Below are positions 23,513-53,954 of a stretch of DNA of 64,000 nucleotides, in pieces (position 1 is the first letter of the stretch; every line of letters begins with the position of its first letter). Source of the DNA: Anoplopoma fimbria (taxonomy: Eukaryota; Chordata; Actinopteri; Perciformes; Anoplopomatidae). The translations under genes were made by a program, and so were the position numbers. The DNA lies in assembly GCF_027596085.1 (NCBI RefSeq), contig NC_072460.1, positions 13,706,326 through 13,770,325 on the forward strand. Direction: 5' to 3'. The notes under the pieces were generated by a model that was not told the origin of the DNA, ran no database searches, and saw only the letters and a program-made list of their open reading frames with translations.

Positions 23513-26500
23513 CGCACGCACGCACCCACACACACATAAACACGCACACACTCACATACAGTTCGCCCTCCAAATACCAGTGCATTACTGCCCTGCCGCT
23601 CATTGACAGAGCTGCCACTCACCACTGAGATGGATGCTCCTCCTGGGACAATTCCAAACCTCCTTCATTGACTCATTTGTTTTGCTGATCTAACTACCTT
23701 TGAACACATCGCTGAGGTGAGTGTGTGCGCTCTTGAAGGGGTAGAGGGGGAATAAATTGTTTGTGCCAACCAGTGACCACAGTTCCCACTCCCTTTGCAT
23801 TGGTAAAACACCCTCATGAGACCTGCTAACAGTCAGTACAGAACTGGGGAGCCTGCAAGCTTTTCTATCCCTAACTTTAAACTACAAGTGATTCTCTCCC
23901 TCGTGAGAAGCTGCACAAATAAGTCTTGCTGATAATTTATGCACATTTTCCTCCAGGTTTCTTGATTAAAAACATGTAAATGACTGGTCTAAGTCCCCAG
24001 CTTCCCTGAGCATTATATTAACCCAAACAAGCCTTTAACATTTGCATTTTCATTAAATTCAAGGAGGCTCGGGGATCCTCCAGCCACCAGTCTCGGTTCC
24101 AGCTCACACCTCCAATAACATCTTCATCTCCTATCAGTCTCCCATTGGAGTGTATCACGACCATGGTCTACACACACATCTCGGCAGACAGCCCTGCATT
24201 CATCACACACTCCCAGCCATGTCGATAGTCACCCAGGCTGAGCAGGCTCATAATGAATTTGAAGAGTTGCACACCTATAGCAAACTCATTTTCTTTATCA
24301 GTCCGATAAAAGGAAGTGATAAGATAGTGGCTCGGCACTGTAAGAGTATCAGCCTCACTCCGCTATTCATCTCACCAAGATCTACAAATGGCAAAGCTCA
24401 TCCCTCAAGGCAGCCACACGGAGGCGTTATCTATAGAATTTAAAGAAGGGTTAATATCTCATAAGAATGTGTGCTTATGAAAACCTTCATTTCCATATCA
24501 TTATCAGCCTGAATATCTGACTGCCATACTAAGAGGCTTCTGTCTGGATCTGCTCTGCTTATGGTTCAGGGACTGCTGGAGAATACAGGTGCAAATATGA
24601 TTTGGGCCTATTCCTCTTATGAAGTTGACCCTTTGTAATTGACACAGACACACTGGCAATTTGATTAGCTCTTCCTGATGCTTGAGGGCATTTGACCATT
24701 GCAACATCATCATCTGTTTCATGTACATAGCTCCACCTATTGGTGAAGAGAGGGAACAGCACACAGAGCAGACTGAGCCTGAGTTGCTTGACTCACATTG
24801 TGATTGGACTTTAGCCACTGGGCCAAATCCAAGAATATCTAAACAGCCAGGCCACAGCTGAACCGCACACCTAAAACCAATTAATGATACAAGGTCATCT
24901 CTGCAGGAGCGAGGCTAAATAATACATTTGGAAATGATTTAAATGAAAAAAAAAATCATGTGTTGCATTATTAAACAATAAACAAAACATTTTCTTACTA
25001 TTTTTTTTTTTTTATAAATTCTTCTGTGTGTGTGAGGGAGATAGAGAGCATGAATACAGCTGTGTGTGGATGAGCTAATGCCTGTGTCCACAGCCAGCCT
25101 GTGTGTTAGTGAGTGTGTATGTGCCACTAAAAGTAGTCCATCCCGTTATTACAAAGAGAACTGATAAGAGCCACTTGAAACACTTGAGATAAATCGCTGG
25201 CTTAAGAGCACTGACATTGTCACAAAACAAGGCATAGGAATGAAAGTCAAGAAAAATGGGTGGAAAAAAACCACACGCAGTTCAAAAGCAGTCATTCCCA
25301 GCACCCAAAAAAATTTGCTCAATAGCAAAACAGTAAATAGTTACACATGAAGTGAAAACTACTGTACATCGATTCATCAAGACACATCATTAAAGCTGTC
25401 AAACATCAAAGGCTCTCTGATCACAGCTCATTCTTGACAGACACCAATAGCTTCATTTATCATATTTGTTTGAGCAATGAGAGACTGGGTGAGGCAAGAT
25501 GAGAGAGAGAGGAAGAGACCAAAGAGAGCACCATGAAAAGAAAGTCAGATTAAGAAAAGGAAATAAATGTTTAAAGGGATGAATGTAGAAAATTCAAATA
25601 CAGTGGAATTTATGAAACAACAGAAACACTAAAGACAGAAAAGAGAAAAGAGAAATATAGCCAGTGTGGGATTGAATTAGGGAAGAAGAGTCACAAGAGA
25701 TAATTAACATCTCTGTTTGTAGTGGGACGCCACCTGGACTGAGCCCTAACCCCTGAGGCTCTCTGAGACAAGCATGCTGGTTCAGAGCTGCACACACCTG
25801 CACGCACCAAAAAATGTGCACAAAACACTATCTCTACCTCTATCGTATAATTTTTTATAATCTGCATTGCTCACTCTCACCTTTATTTGACCTTGTGAGG
25901 CTTCCAGCACATCACTCACTTTAGTCCAGATTTATTATCATTTATCATTTTATTAACATGGGAAACATTTTTTTTTGGGGGGGGTGATTGTATTGCTAAT
26001 TTCTATCCAAATAATGCTTGTAAGAGGACATTTTTAAAGTTTATGCGGCTCATGATCAAATGGGTTTTATATATCCCCAGGCTCTTGTATTCTCCAAATT
26101 GCTTCAATAAATAACTTGTAAGTCTAATTATGCAGCAATTAATTGCAGCCAACATGGAATGCCCATCAATCTTATAACTTGAAAAAGTCTTTTCCAGCAC
26201 AGCCTGGCAGTCCAAATAAGAAATTTGATTAGATTTTGCAAGCACGTATGGGATTGTGTGTGTCTGCCAGTTTGTCATTATGTGTGCTTGTGAGTGTGAC
26301 TGTGTGTGTGGACATGTGCGAGTGCCCATGGAGGTTACAGCCAGATCACAGAAGAGAGAGCTCCGTCCCAGCAGCTCTCGGCAGTCTGCTCCCTCTGCCG
26401 TCTCGTCCAGTTGCTATGGCAGCAGCAGTGAAGGCTGTATCCATGGCCAAAGGAGGAAGCTGGCATCCCCCAATAACAGACCTTCCACCCCTCCTCTCTC

Positions 26501-27096
26501 CCCGTCTCCCCCCGCCAGGCTCCTGACCCGCTGGTGAACCTGCATGGGGGTCGGAGGTCAATGGCTCAGAGCTGCCGAGTGACAGTGAGGGATGATGAGG
26601 GAGAGAATGAGAAAGAGAGGAGTTACACCACACAGATGGGGAGGAGAGACGAGAAAATGAAAAGATGAGACCAAATTTGATTACTATCAAGAGGTGGGGG
26701 TGCGGGTGGCGATTCCACATTTTAGAAAATGGCTGCTGTTCTGCCCGTTGTCTTTAAAATGGAGGGGGAACGCTGATTGTGTTGACATTTTTTAGCATTA
26801 TGTTGAATTTTATTTATTGTTTACTGTCGTTTGGTTGTGTGGATGCCTGCTGAGCTGGGGGGGTTTAAGGGCCAGCAGACAAGGAAAGGAGACAGGCAGC
26901 TTGAGACGGGGGGAAGATGGATTCACAATCACTTCCCTTTTTTGTTTATTGATTGTGTGCATGTGTGTTTGTCCCATAAGAGAAAGTGATTCTCTCCTTG
27001 ACTGTGCACAACCCGTCTGGGGAGAGTAAAGGTATGTGTGAAGGGAGTTATTTGTGTGTTTAGTACGAAGTCAAAGGGGCTGATATGGTCGAGGGG

Positions 27097-27141
27097 GGGT
27101 CAAGTGAGTTGACCCCTGACCTCTTTGTCTCTGAGAGGTCA
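27097..27141. promoter_or_regulatory. Nuclear-receptor half-site cluster including a DR1
   Basis: GGGTCA (27097-27102), TGACCC (27110-27115), TGACCT (27117-27122) and AGGTCA (27136-27141) fall within 45 bases. Read on the minus strand, 27110-27122 is AGGTCAGGGGTCA, a perfect DR1 of the kind bound by RXR, HNF4 or COUP-TF. The half-site pairs also form inverted repeats. Regulatory use is inferred only. Confidence 0.35.
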
Positions 27142-27946
27142 GACAGTCTTAGGTTAGCTCTTCCTCACCTTGAAGATTTGTATGCTTTCATACCTGGGGG
27201 CCTTTAAAAGTATGCAGTTGGTCATCAGCGTTTGTCAGCGACAATTTCCCAAAGCAAAGATTTGACATCCTTTTACATTTTTCCGCTCAAAGGTGAAATG
27301 TGGTTTTCATAAAGTTTACCTTAAAGTTTGCATTTAATTATTTTCAAGCAGTATTTCATTTTCAGCACGCATAAAAGGTTTGGTAAAATCTTTAACGGGA
27401 AAAAAAGGATCAATAGGGAGTGTTGAGCCAGGAAGGATGAACATAGGAGTTGACCCCCACCTACAGACACACACCAACACCACCTGCAATGTTACAACCC
27501 TCTGATTATACATTATCATCAACTCTGCTGCCAATATGAACCAGGAAATCACCCTTTACCCCCTGAGACAAGCACCACAGCTTCAATGGAGAGCACAGTG
27601 GCTCCTTGGTATACTGTGAGTATAACATTACCCCCTAGTGGCTAATGTGCGCAACTGCACCCTGAAACTCATGGGTATGAGTGAATGTCACCATCCCACC
27701 ATACAATCAATCTCCATCCCTAACACTCTGTGGTCCATACAGTAACTATGGAAGAGAGACTCTGACACTGCCTATTCCATCTGATACACACAATATGTCA
27801 GTGAAATCAAACGTACATTTTTCGACCATCTTTCTCACTATCATTGGCTGGTGTGGAGTGCAGGATCAAGTCGGTCAGGACTGCAAACTTGAAACCCAAA
27901 CAGTAGCCGAAAGGGCATGGCAGAGGGTGTATGTTTGTTACCACAT

Positions 27947-27948
<2 letters not shown>

Positions 27949-27986
<38 letters not shown>
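27949..27986. repeat. (AC)n microsatellite
   Basis: Perfect AC dinucleotide run of 38 bases. Confidence 0.95.
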
Positions 27987-27992
<6 letters not shown>

Positions 27993-29578
27993 GCTTAGGG
28001 CGCTATGCAGACACTTTACACAGTCTCTCTCTATTTCTGCTGCATCTTTTTTTCCCCCTGTATGCTCTCCAGATGTCTTGTCCTCTTTGTCACCCCGTTC
28101 CTCCGCTCCGCTCCGCTCGGTTCCCCCGCCCGGAGACTTGTCACAGCCCCTAACCGCATCAGGAGCACTGCTAGATTGGATATACATGATCTGTCCATCC
28201 ATCAATGAAGAGAGAGAAGGAAGGGGGTGAGAGACAGGGAGAGAGAAAGAAGGAGAAAGAAGTGGCTGTCTATTTGAGTGAGACGAGAGGAGAAGTGAAG
28301 AATTGGGATGGAGTGTCATTTGCAAGCATAAACACAAAGGGAAAAAAAACGATTGAAAGGCAGACGTTTTCAAAAACAGAATACAAAATTAGATTAAAAA
28401 TTGTTATAATACAATTATTCTATAACACATGCAAAGATAAGCTTAGGATAAATTAATACTCTCTACAGTGTAACTGATCCTTGGTCTATGTTTCTCATCG
28501 TTGTCATCGGTCAGTAATGTGATTACTGAAAATGTACTTCTGTGAGAAGTGGACTGGCTGTGTTGCCCTTCTCCCTGAAAAGCAAAAGACAATTTCAGAC
28601 TTCATCTGTGTCTCTGTCCCCCACATCATCTGTCTCCCACTGAAGGTGAAGCTGGTGATGCTGAATCACCTCTACTTTCTTGTTTTCCTTCTTCTGTTCT
28701 GTGAGTGGAATGAGCTGGAACCTGTGTGTTATGGTCCCTGTAATATTGTGTTACAACGTGGGCACACATAGTTGAGACCTCTGGGAGCTGAGCTAACAGT
28801 CGGCTCTACAAATTTGTCTGCAGGTGTTCTAGTCTGGCGAGGTTATTCCCTTTTGCAGAACCATGATAATCAAGCAAGGTAGAGCTGAAATGTGTGATAT
28901 TTCTGAACATTTATCTCAGAATTTGCCTTGAGGTTCCATCTGTATTTTGCATGTGAGCTATGCCAATTATTCATGTTTGACATATTATATGTTGATGATT
29001 TAATTCAAAGTGTGACATTACATGTGATTATAGACTATTAAGGTTTCCTACAGTTAATGCCAAGCAGCAAGAGAACAATAATTCTGGAGATACTACCCTG
29101 CCATCTGTAAGAGTGTGGTTGCAAATGACAGACATTTTTTTCTTCAGCTGTCAAATAAATGAATCTAAATGCAAAACACAACATCTGACTGCAATAAAAA
29201 CAGCACTGCTCCAACTATTTCCACAATGTACTGTCATATATTTGTTTGATGTTGAATATACAGTATAAGGAGGGTTCAATCTGAGGTTGCCCTAACACTC
29301 CATCGTTTTATCTGGTGATATTCATCTATGTCGGCTCCTCTATCTTTTCCATACATTTCCAGGTGATGCGATTTCACAAGCACATCTGTACATCTCCTCC
29401 TTCTCCCCTCTGTCTCCATCTTGCTCTCCCTATTCTCCCAATCTCCCTTCCCTTTTCCTTTCCCTGTTTTTCCTCCCACCTGCCTTCTTCTATCTTTCCT
29501 TCCATTTTCATACTTACGCCCCCCACGCCTCTCTCCTTCTCCATCCCTCTCTCCCTTTCTCTCTGTCCCCTCTCCGCG

Positions 29579-29602
29579 CTCTCTCTCTCTCTCTCTCTCT
29601 CT
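29579..29602. repeat. (CT)n microsatellite in a polypyrimidine tract
   Basis: A CT run of 24 bases at the 3' end of a C/T-rich stretch that begins near 29390. Confidence 0.9.
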
Positions 29603-29792
29603 CCGCTGTGCTCTGATGAATTGCCTTCCCCTCCCGGTGAACTCGACCGATAATCCTGGGGAAGCAGTAAAAGATCATCGATCAGCCCTGCAGACAGGCC
29701 CACAAGCCACAGCACAGGAACAACACGCTAACAACAAGCCTCTGCACTTGGCACTCAGTGTATGTATATATGTGCATGTATGCACGGGCATG

Positions 29793-29794
<2 letters not shown>

Positions 29795-29858
<64 letters not shown>
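29795..29858. repeat. (TG)n microsatellite
   Basis: Perfect TG dinucleotide run of 64 bases (32 units), flanked by degenerate TGCATG motifs. Confidence 0.97.
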
Positions 29859-29859
<1 letters not shown>

Positions 29860-31924
29860 ATGTGCGTGTACTTGCAAGCATGACAGCGTGCCTGTTCATA
29901 TGCACATTTAATGCATGCATGTAGAAAGTTAGACACTACTCGTATGTTGCAGAGAGTCTATCACTGCTGGTCGTGTTTCATGTGCTATGTTTAGCTGCAT
30001 GTGTCACCGGCATGCTTAGCATACACCGAAGAGTCCCCTCTGCTCATCCTGCTTCCTCACGTGATCCGCCCCCTGCTGTGTGTCATCTACTTGGAATGTG
30101 TGCATATGTATGTGATAACGTGCATGTCTATGTGCATGTTTGTATGCGTTTGCCTCTTGAGTGTGTATGCTTGTCAGCATGTGTGTAAAGTATTTGTATA
30201 TGTATGCAGCACACACAGAGGCCATAAATCATCTGGCATTCTCCAGGCTCATCCTGGAGGAGAGGGGTAGAGAATGCACATGATCTTGGGCAAAGCTTGA
30301 TGGCTATGAAATTGACCAATTGATTGATTGAAACAATTAATTTTGCACCATGCTTGTATGGCTGTGAAGCCAAGCAGTCGTTAGTTTGCAACAACCAAGT
30401 GGAGATGGCCGTATTGTTCTATAATTTCCACAGAAACATAGCAAAGCACTAGCTACTGCTCCAGGCTTAGGATAATGATAAGCTACCAGCTATTGGTTTA
30501 AGTTATTTGACATGACATGATAGTTTGGACTGTGCAAAGACATGTATGAAGTCCATTAATCTTCATACTCCATTTTGCACACAAAAATAAGCCATCTTGA
30601 GCGGTTCAAGAACAAGGCAGCCAATGGTCATTTTTCTATCCCCTTAAATATGACAAATGGAGGACTGCTTCTATTGAATCCCATTCTTTACATGCCATAT
30701 TACAACGCACTGCTGTTCGCCAGTGTGGAGGGGCTTGACCATAAAAAGCCAGTTGCTTGGAAAATAAATCTCTTCTTTGACAACCAATGAACTGCTTTTC
30801 ATTGAGGAGGCTCACCATTCATACTTTATCTCCCTTTTTATTTTGGAACTGTTTGCTAGATGTCCTTCAATGCCTTTCTCTCTGCTGCCTTTGTTCCTAA
30901 TGTACTGGTAAGGCTGACTTCATTAAGCCCTGCATGTGGCAAACACATTTATGTCCTATTTTGATTTTCCCTATTTCTTTTTGCAGTGATACACCACAGC
31001 ACTGCCACCAAGGCGGAAAATAAAGCCCCTATCATGCTTGAAGCCATCAGCTCTTTGAGAGCAAGGTGACACCTTGTGGTCAAAGCAGAGAACTGTGGCT
31101 CTATCTGAAATCCAGCAAGCACAAAAGGAGGACCAGCTGACAAACTGTGCAATGCAACTTGTTCCTTCCATAGAGCAAGCCTGCAATTATCAGCTATTTC
31201 AAACTGAGAGAATGACTCCCGCGCGGAACAAGAGCAAGGCACGCACACTACCTCACAGGCCTCGAAGGACACCTGCAACAGGTATCTAAGGCATTTCGCA
31301 AGTATGAGTAGGCGTTCCGGCCCACGATTCTTCTAATACTTGAGGAATGACTTAATGTGAGGGTGTGTGTGAAGGTGCGTGTGTCCCTGTGCGTTTTTCT
31401 GAGAGTGAAACACCACCACGGACATTGACAGATCACAGGGGAATGTTCAATTGCAGGTTACTGCGTCCTGCTGTCATTGGGTTCATCTGTCATAGGGCAC
31501 GGCTAGCTGGGAGGCAGGAGGAGGCAGGATTGAGGGGCGTCACTTCTACCATAGATGATGATCACACCGGGGCTCCTGCCAAGCAGGCTGCTGGCCCTGT
31601 CTTGCTTCTGTGGTCCCTTGGAATTCTTGTCTTTCCCAGCCAGTTCTGGGGAAATAATATTAAAGCTTTGATGGAACACACTGTAGACAGCAGGATGAAG
31701 CAGGGAGGGGTTTTCCCACTTGAATACACTACAGTCTGTATCTCTCGATCTTTTGGCCAGGTTGCTGTGTTGACTGCACACAGTCTTTGTTGAGATTAAT
31801 TTGGCAGCTCAGGGGATTATTTTGGCTGTATGTTGAGACATTTCTCACAACAAATGCCACACACACAGATTCAGAGATGAGTCAATACAGAGCCCTGCAG
31901 GAACATAACTGATCTGACCTGCTT

Positions 31925-31931
<7 letters not shown>

Positions 31932-31974
<43 letters not shown>
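31932..31974. repeat. (CT)n microsatellite
   Basis: Perfect CT run of about 43 bases. Confidence 0.95.
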
Positions 31975-31977
<3 letters not shown>

Positions 31978-32854
31978 GAAAGTTTACCTTACCCATGCTG
32001 CACTCCAATAACATCTCTTGTGTCTCTTCCACATAATCATTACTTCCTCACCCTTCCTTTCTGCTTTGATTCTTCTTCCTGTGAAGAATCTGTTGTTGTC
32101 ACACTGACACAAGGCCACACTTTCACATTTGCACCCTCTAGAGTCAAGACCGGGAAGTGCCTTTGTTGTTACATGAGAAAAGATACAAACAGGAAGGCCG
32201 ATTACAGCCCAGCAGTCATCTATCTGTCAACCATTTGACAGGAACATAGCACAGCCAAATATATGACTCCCTCATAAATCACAGCATCTCACTCTAACTA
32301 GCCTGTCTTGTGTGAGTAATTAGTAGTATCATGCAGAAGCATTTTCAGCGTACAGAAATACCATTAGATCATTTTACTTTTGATTTTCAGTCACTTTTCT
32401 CCAAAACCCACACACTCAAATAGCCAAATGTTCCTGAAAATGATATGCATAAAACTGATTTAGGAGGCACTCAGGAAATCGATCATGCAACAGAATCGTT
32501 TAATGTTTAAGGAAAGGCCTTATGATTTGTGGATGTTGAAACAGAGTTCATATTCCACTTTTAAAGATTAAAAAGAGGACCTTGTATTTTCATAGTGAGC
32601 CCTAACCGCCTTGTTCCCCCTTGCAGCAGTCCCACCCCGAGCTCTCCATTGCTATTGCAGATGCTTTATGACGGGCAATTTAGCTTCAGCTGCTATCTGA
32701 GCCATCTCAGGAATGGACGCGCTTAGAATCAAGTGCAATAAAGCAGTGAGGGAGATGGAGAAAAAAGAAGGGGGGAAGAGAGAAAATAAAGAGAGACAAC
32801 AGGCTTGTCTGGACAACCCCTCTGGACAAAAGGTTTGGGGGCAGGGTGTCCTGT

Positions 32855-32963
<109 letters not shown>

Positions 32964-33135
32964 TACAAACACTGGTTTCCCAGGCACTCGGCTAGACAAG
33001 TAAGAGGCATACCTGTTTGTTTTCACAGGAGATTACAAACAAGGCCAAGCGTGTGAGTGAATGTATGAACACAAGTTTGTTTTTCTTTGTATGTGTATAA
33101 TCTGCAGTTTTTTTGTAGGTCTTTGCATTTCTCTC

Positions 33136-42488
<9,353 letters not shown>

Positions 42489-42904
42489 ATGTCGGAAAGA
42501 GAGCGAGTCACTACAAAAGGCAGTAAGCAGGAAAAAGAGGGTGGTGAGAGAAGAACAAGTATTAGACTCAACCTTTACTGCAGTTTATTACTGATATTGC
42601 AGTTGGTCCCCATTGCAGGGCCCATATTCTATTCATTATAAGAAACAATTAATTTCCTGTTTTTGCATGGTGGCCATATTGAGACAAAATGGTGGCAGTT
42701 CCTTACATTTTGAACTAGCTTGAGTGCTTTTGCTCCCTCTTTGTTGTATTTGTTAAGTCACTTTCAGATTGAGGGGGGAAAAAAAACCTCTCCGAACATA
42801 TAATAGCATTACATATTCTGTGTATATAGTTTGTTATTCAAGCTATGTGGTGCTTACAACGGGTGATTTTTTTTATGGCTGCATCATTACACCAAACAGA
42901 AGTA

Positions 42905-43087
42905 GGGTGCCTCAATGGCCTGGGGCCATAAGGCGCCGACCGTGCATGGACCATAATGTCCTTGGTTTGCATCCATCCAGGGACCTTTGTTGCCTGTCGT
43001 TTTCAATCTTTTTCTCTCTCTACCCTAATTTCTTTGGATTACTATCTGTTTCTAATAAAGACATAGAATGCCCTAACCCCCCCCAAT
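42905..43087 (+). mobile_element. tRNA-derived SINE (fish type)
   Basis: The segment follows the plan of a common spiny-rayed-fish SINE. A tRNA-like head has an A-box region (CTCAATGGCCTGGGGCCATA) and a B-box-like GGTTTGCATCC at 42964-42974. Then come the phrase GGGACCTTTGTTGCCTGTCG, a pyrimidine-rich CTCTCTCTACCC stretch, and an end with TAATAAAGACATAGAATGCC. The head is diverged from a functional Pol III promoter. Boundaries are approximate; no target-site duplication was established. Confidence 0.7.
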
Positions 43088-44516
43088 CAAGAAACCAATT
43101 GACATCCTGGAGAAAATTGGGATGTTTGTCAGAACACAACATGAATCCATGCCCCTCTAAAATATGTGTAAGAATGTATAAAGACTGGTTAGAAAATATT
43201 AATTTGTGAGTTGTTCATGTTTTTTTGTTTAAGTGTTTGAACTGTGAATGACTTGGCATAAAAATTGAGTTATGACTTTTGCATTGGTATTGTACAATAG
43301 CGCCATCTGCAGGGAGAGAGTATCTGATACTCTTTAAGCATTTCCCTTAACAAATAAAACATAAAAATGTCAGAGGCCACATTGAACAGTTTCGTTGTCA
43401 TATTTGTGACTAGGTTTTTATCATTTCCCCAGGGCATGTTTTTTTTTTGCCTCCTCATATAAGGAAATGATCTGATGTTGAGCTAAGGTTCAGAGTAGTT
43501 TATTTAACCACTTATTTCATTTAAATATGTGATTTTGCCTTTTTTTTTCTTTTAACTTACCGGTCCCTAGTAATTAATTTAATCATGGGGTGTAGGTTTA
43601 AATTTTGAGTAAGTTTTTCTCTCTGCAGAAATTCATTTCACATCTTTAAAAAAAAGCCACCTGAAAGCCACTTTAACAGTGAAAATGTTTATTAAAGGGT
43701 GCTACTGTACACATATTTGTAACAATTAGATGACACAAGAAATAGTCTACTTTAAAAAAGTTCTGCACCTGCAAAAACTGAGGACAGAGCTCAAGGGTCT
43801 GAAAGGACAAAATATTTTTTATGAGAGAAAATTACACAAAAAACATAATCTTAGTGAAATTGAGGGACATTATGTATGTGTTGTTTGTATAAGTTCAGTC
43901 TTCATTAATAATGGTGATTAAAGCCAAAAAAATAAATGGAAACAAAAATAGATCTTGGTAGACGCTAAAAATGTGGTCCAAAAAGTCCATATTGGAGCAC
44001 AGCAGATCAAACTACAGAATCCACATCCATCTTGTAGAATAATTGACCTCCACTTGTCAGTTAGCAACATTGTCCATCTAAAAATGTTGTATATTTATGG
44101 CCAAGGATAATCAAATAACTCATCTCAATCAAACCCAGAATATGCATCATCAAATCAGAAACTGGTTTTAATGTTTCAAAGTAACAATACAATGGTAAAC
44201 AACAAATATTCTAATTGCAGAGTGGGTTTTTTCACACTGTAAAAAAAAAAAATCTATCGAAGTATCACTAACTAACAGGATCCATAACACCATTAAAACT
44301 GCAGGTTTGTCATCAAAGAAATTGGTCACTTTATCATGAGGACTTTTGTCTTTTAGCCACAAGGTGGCAGCCCCCAGTGACTGGTGAATAATGCTGGTTT
44401 CATTTCATGTTGATACAGTGACTATTGTCTAACCTGTGAACATGAGACTGGTCCAAAGATAACACTGCATTTTAAAAAAACAAACAAAAAAAAAAGGTTC
44501 TGAAGTGAGCAAACAT
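43088..44516. other. Intergenic DNA 3' of cbx5
   Basis: AT-rich sequence with no recognisable coding exon. Several minus-strand AATAAA/ATTAAA hexamers are present (for example near 43690). The 3' end of cbx5 may therefore extend further left than annotated. Confidence 0.45.
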
Positions 44517-44522
44517 TTTATT
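44517..44522 (-). terminator. cbx5: Candidate cbx5 polyadenylation signal
   Basis: AATAAA on the minus strand, about 840 bases past the cbx5 stop codon. Other hexamers lie further downstream, so this is one possible 3' end rather than a proven one. Confidence 0.35.
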
Positions 44523-45358
44523 GTCCTTTACTTGAACTGGTGATAAGGTAAAGAAATAATTAAAAAAAAAACACCACACAACATTCACATGTTAAAACTT
44601 GGAAATAAGAGATAAAAAAAATGACTTTCTTTAAAAAATTATCAACGATATCACCACAACATTATAAAGACTTAATTGGCCGTGGTCTTCTGCAAGTTTG
44701 CAAATTGAGTTATGTCCCAGTAGAGAGGACAAACTGAGACGTCTACAAGTGATAAAAAGTTTTTAAAAGGAAGTGATTATGCAGTCAGGAAAGCGCTGCG
44801 GTGGTGGCTTCCTTAATATGTAATACTACAGTTTTATCCTCAGTGGTGTTAGAGGGTTCTTAAAGCAAAGAGGTGCACTGCCAACACAGCGTTAATTATG
44901 GGGGGTGTGCACCTGCCATGGGACAAGCTCACAGTTGACACAGCTCCCCCCCCCCCCACCCAACTCTGGACTATGTTCTGAGTTTTAACAGATTGCCACA
45001 TGTGCTCATGGATCCAACATACCTTACTGACACAACCGTATTCTGAAAGCACTAAAATATGATGTGTTAAGACATTGAAAAAGGGAAAGTAAAGAATACA
45101 AAGACAGAACAGCAGAAACCCTCCCCAGTAGCATGCCACCCATGTCTGCTACAGCTTCCCCTCCTGTCTGATGGATCCTGCTCAGCAGTCTGGGGCCTTT
45201 GTGCTCCAATGGGGCATGGATGGAGATAACACAACTGTGTTTGCTGTCTTTGTTGGACATGGTGAAGAGCAAGGATGGGAGGTTTGGGTGTGAAAAATGT
45301 CTGACTCAAGGTTGTCCCTGCAGTGGAGGAGGTGCGGTTTCCTCCTGAGGTGATGCAC

Positions 45359-49779
<4,421 letters not shown>

Positions 49780-50199
49780 CTACGCTGTCGCAGGCCAATG
49801 GCACTCTCTCCTGCACAGGAAGACGATGGAGAAGCTAATGTTAAAGGGGAATATGGAGCATCTGTTCTAGCCGTAATGTTGATCACAAACCAGGCTCCAA
49901 TGAGCTGGCTCCGAAAGTGTATATATATATAAAAAGGAAAAGCATCATTTCATTGTCGTTACTCCAATCTGCAACAGGCACGACACACTGGAAACATGCT
50001 AAACTGATAGTCTCGATAAATACATCAGTGATCGTCCCTCTCAGATGAAAACGTAATACGTGCACATATACATTAAGATATGAGGTTGTGTTTGCTAAGC
50101 AACCCTAAACCAATGGGCACGAAACTTGCTTAAGCAGGTAACGTTAGCATGCAAGCTAACGCCTAAACAAGCTAGCACTAGCTAACACTGATGCCAAAT

Positions 50200-51078
50200 C
50201 TAAATTGTACAACGATACGAGCAGCGGCGTGGAGCACTTTGATCCGTAAACCACCTCTTACCCTTCTGGACGCGTTGATCGTCGGTCAGACCGGTTAACG
50301 TGGTCGATAACGCGCGTCTTAAGAGGACATACGGTGTTTTGGGGGCCAACGCGAGCGCTACTGTAGCATACAGCCCGGATCACATAAAGGTGCCGTGCGC
50401 TCGGCTGTGCGTAAAAAGCGCGCGTTAAAGGCGCACAATAAAGGTACCCGCCCCCAGGTCAGCTGATGACCTACATATCTGACAAGCGAATATGCGACTC
50501 CAACGAGTATACACTTCATTGTTTTTAAATAGTTTGGGATGTTTTTTTATTGTTATATAGTCGTGTGGACCTTTTGCGTAAGAGATAACCGTGTGCATGT
50601 CGAGGGGCTGGACGGTGCAGTGACATTGCTTCATGGAGGAAGGCGCAGCTCCACCTGCGACCACAAAGTCAAACATGTGAATCATTTTAGCATTGGTGAC
50701 TTTTATAGCTTTGCTCAGGACATTCTTGGCTTTGTTGGTGCATATTGTAAAGCATCATATACAATACACATATCACACATTTCTCTTCCGATCCCTTCAC
50801 GCTTCATCCATTTTTTTTTTTTTTATAGTCGTGGTTGTGACGCCACCGCCTACCGCGACGTGATTGGTCGTTAGCTGTGATTGATTGAGTTTGGACCAAT
50901 CAGGATTCAATCAGAGCAGACGACAGACTGCAGCGGGAACCATTGGGCCAATTGCTGTGTGAAAGAGGAGTTTCCTTTGCTATTTATTCTACTGTAGGGA
51001 CCCAGGCTAGGCTCGTCTGACGCAGATCGCTTTCCTCCGGTCAGTCCACAAGGAGTCCTCACGAATTCACCTGCAAAC
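50200..51078. promoter_or_regulatory. Divergent cbx5 / hnrnpa1 promoter region
   Basis: The start codons of cbx5 (minus) and hnrnpa1 (plus) are 1.3 kb apart. Two CpG-rich patches flank an AT-rich middle. The left patch, 50220-50420, contains many CG steps and is placed to drive cbx5. The right patch, 50830-51050, carries inverted CCAAT at 50863-50867, CCAAT at 50896-50900, and an ATTGG/CCAAT pair at 50942-50952, suited to hnrnpa1. A pyrimidine-rich stretch at about 51030 lies near the likely hnrnpa1 start. In mammals this gene pair also shares a CpG-island promoter. TSS positions are not determinable here. Confidence 0.6.

Positions 51079-53954
<2,876 letters not shown>

Noticed and set aside
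27807..28373. 188-codon minus-strand frame
   Set aside because: Runs through the (AC)n microsatellite and has no domain; not a gene.
31365..31793. 142-codon open frame on + in the desert
   Set aside because: No recognisable domain, amino-acid composition or splice context; chance open frame in GC-balanced non-coding DNA.
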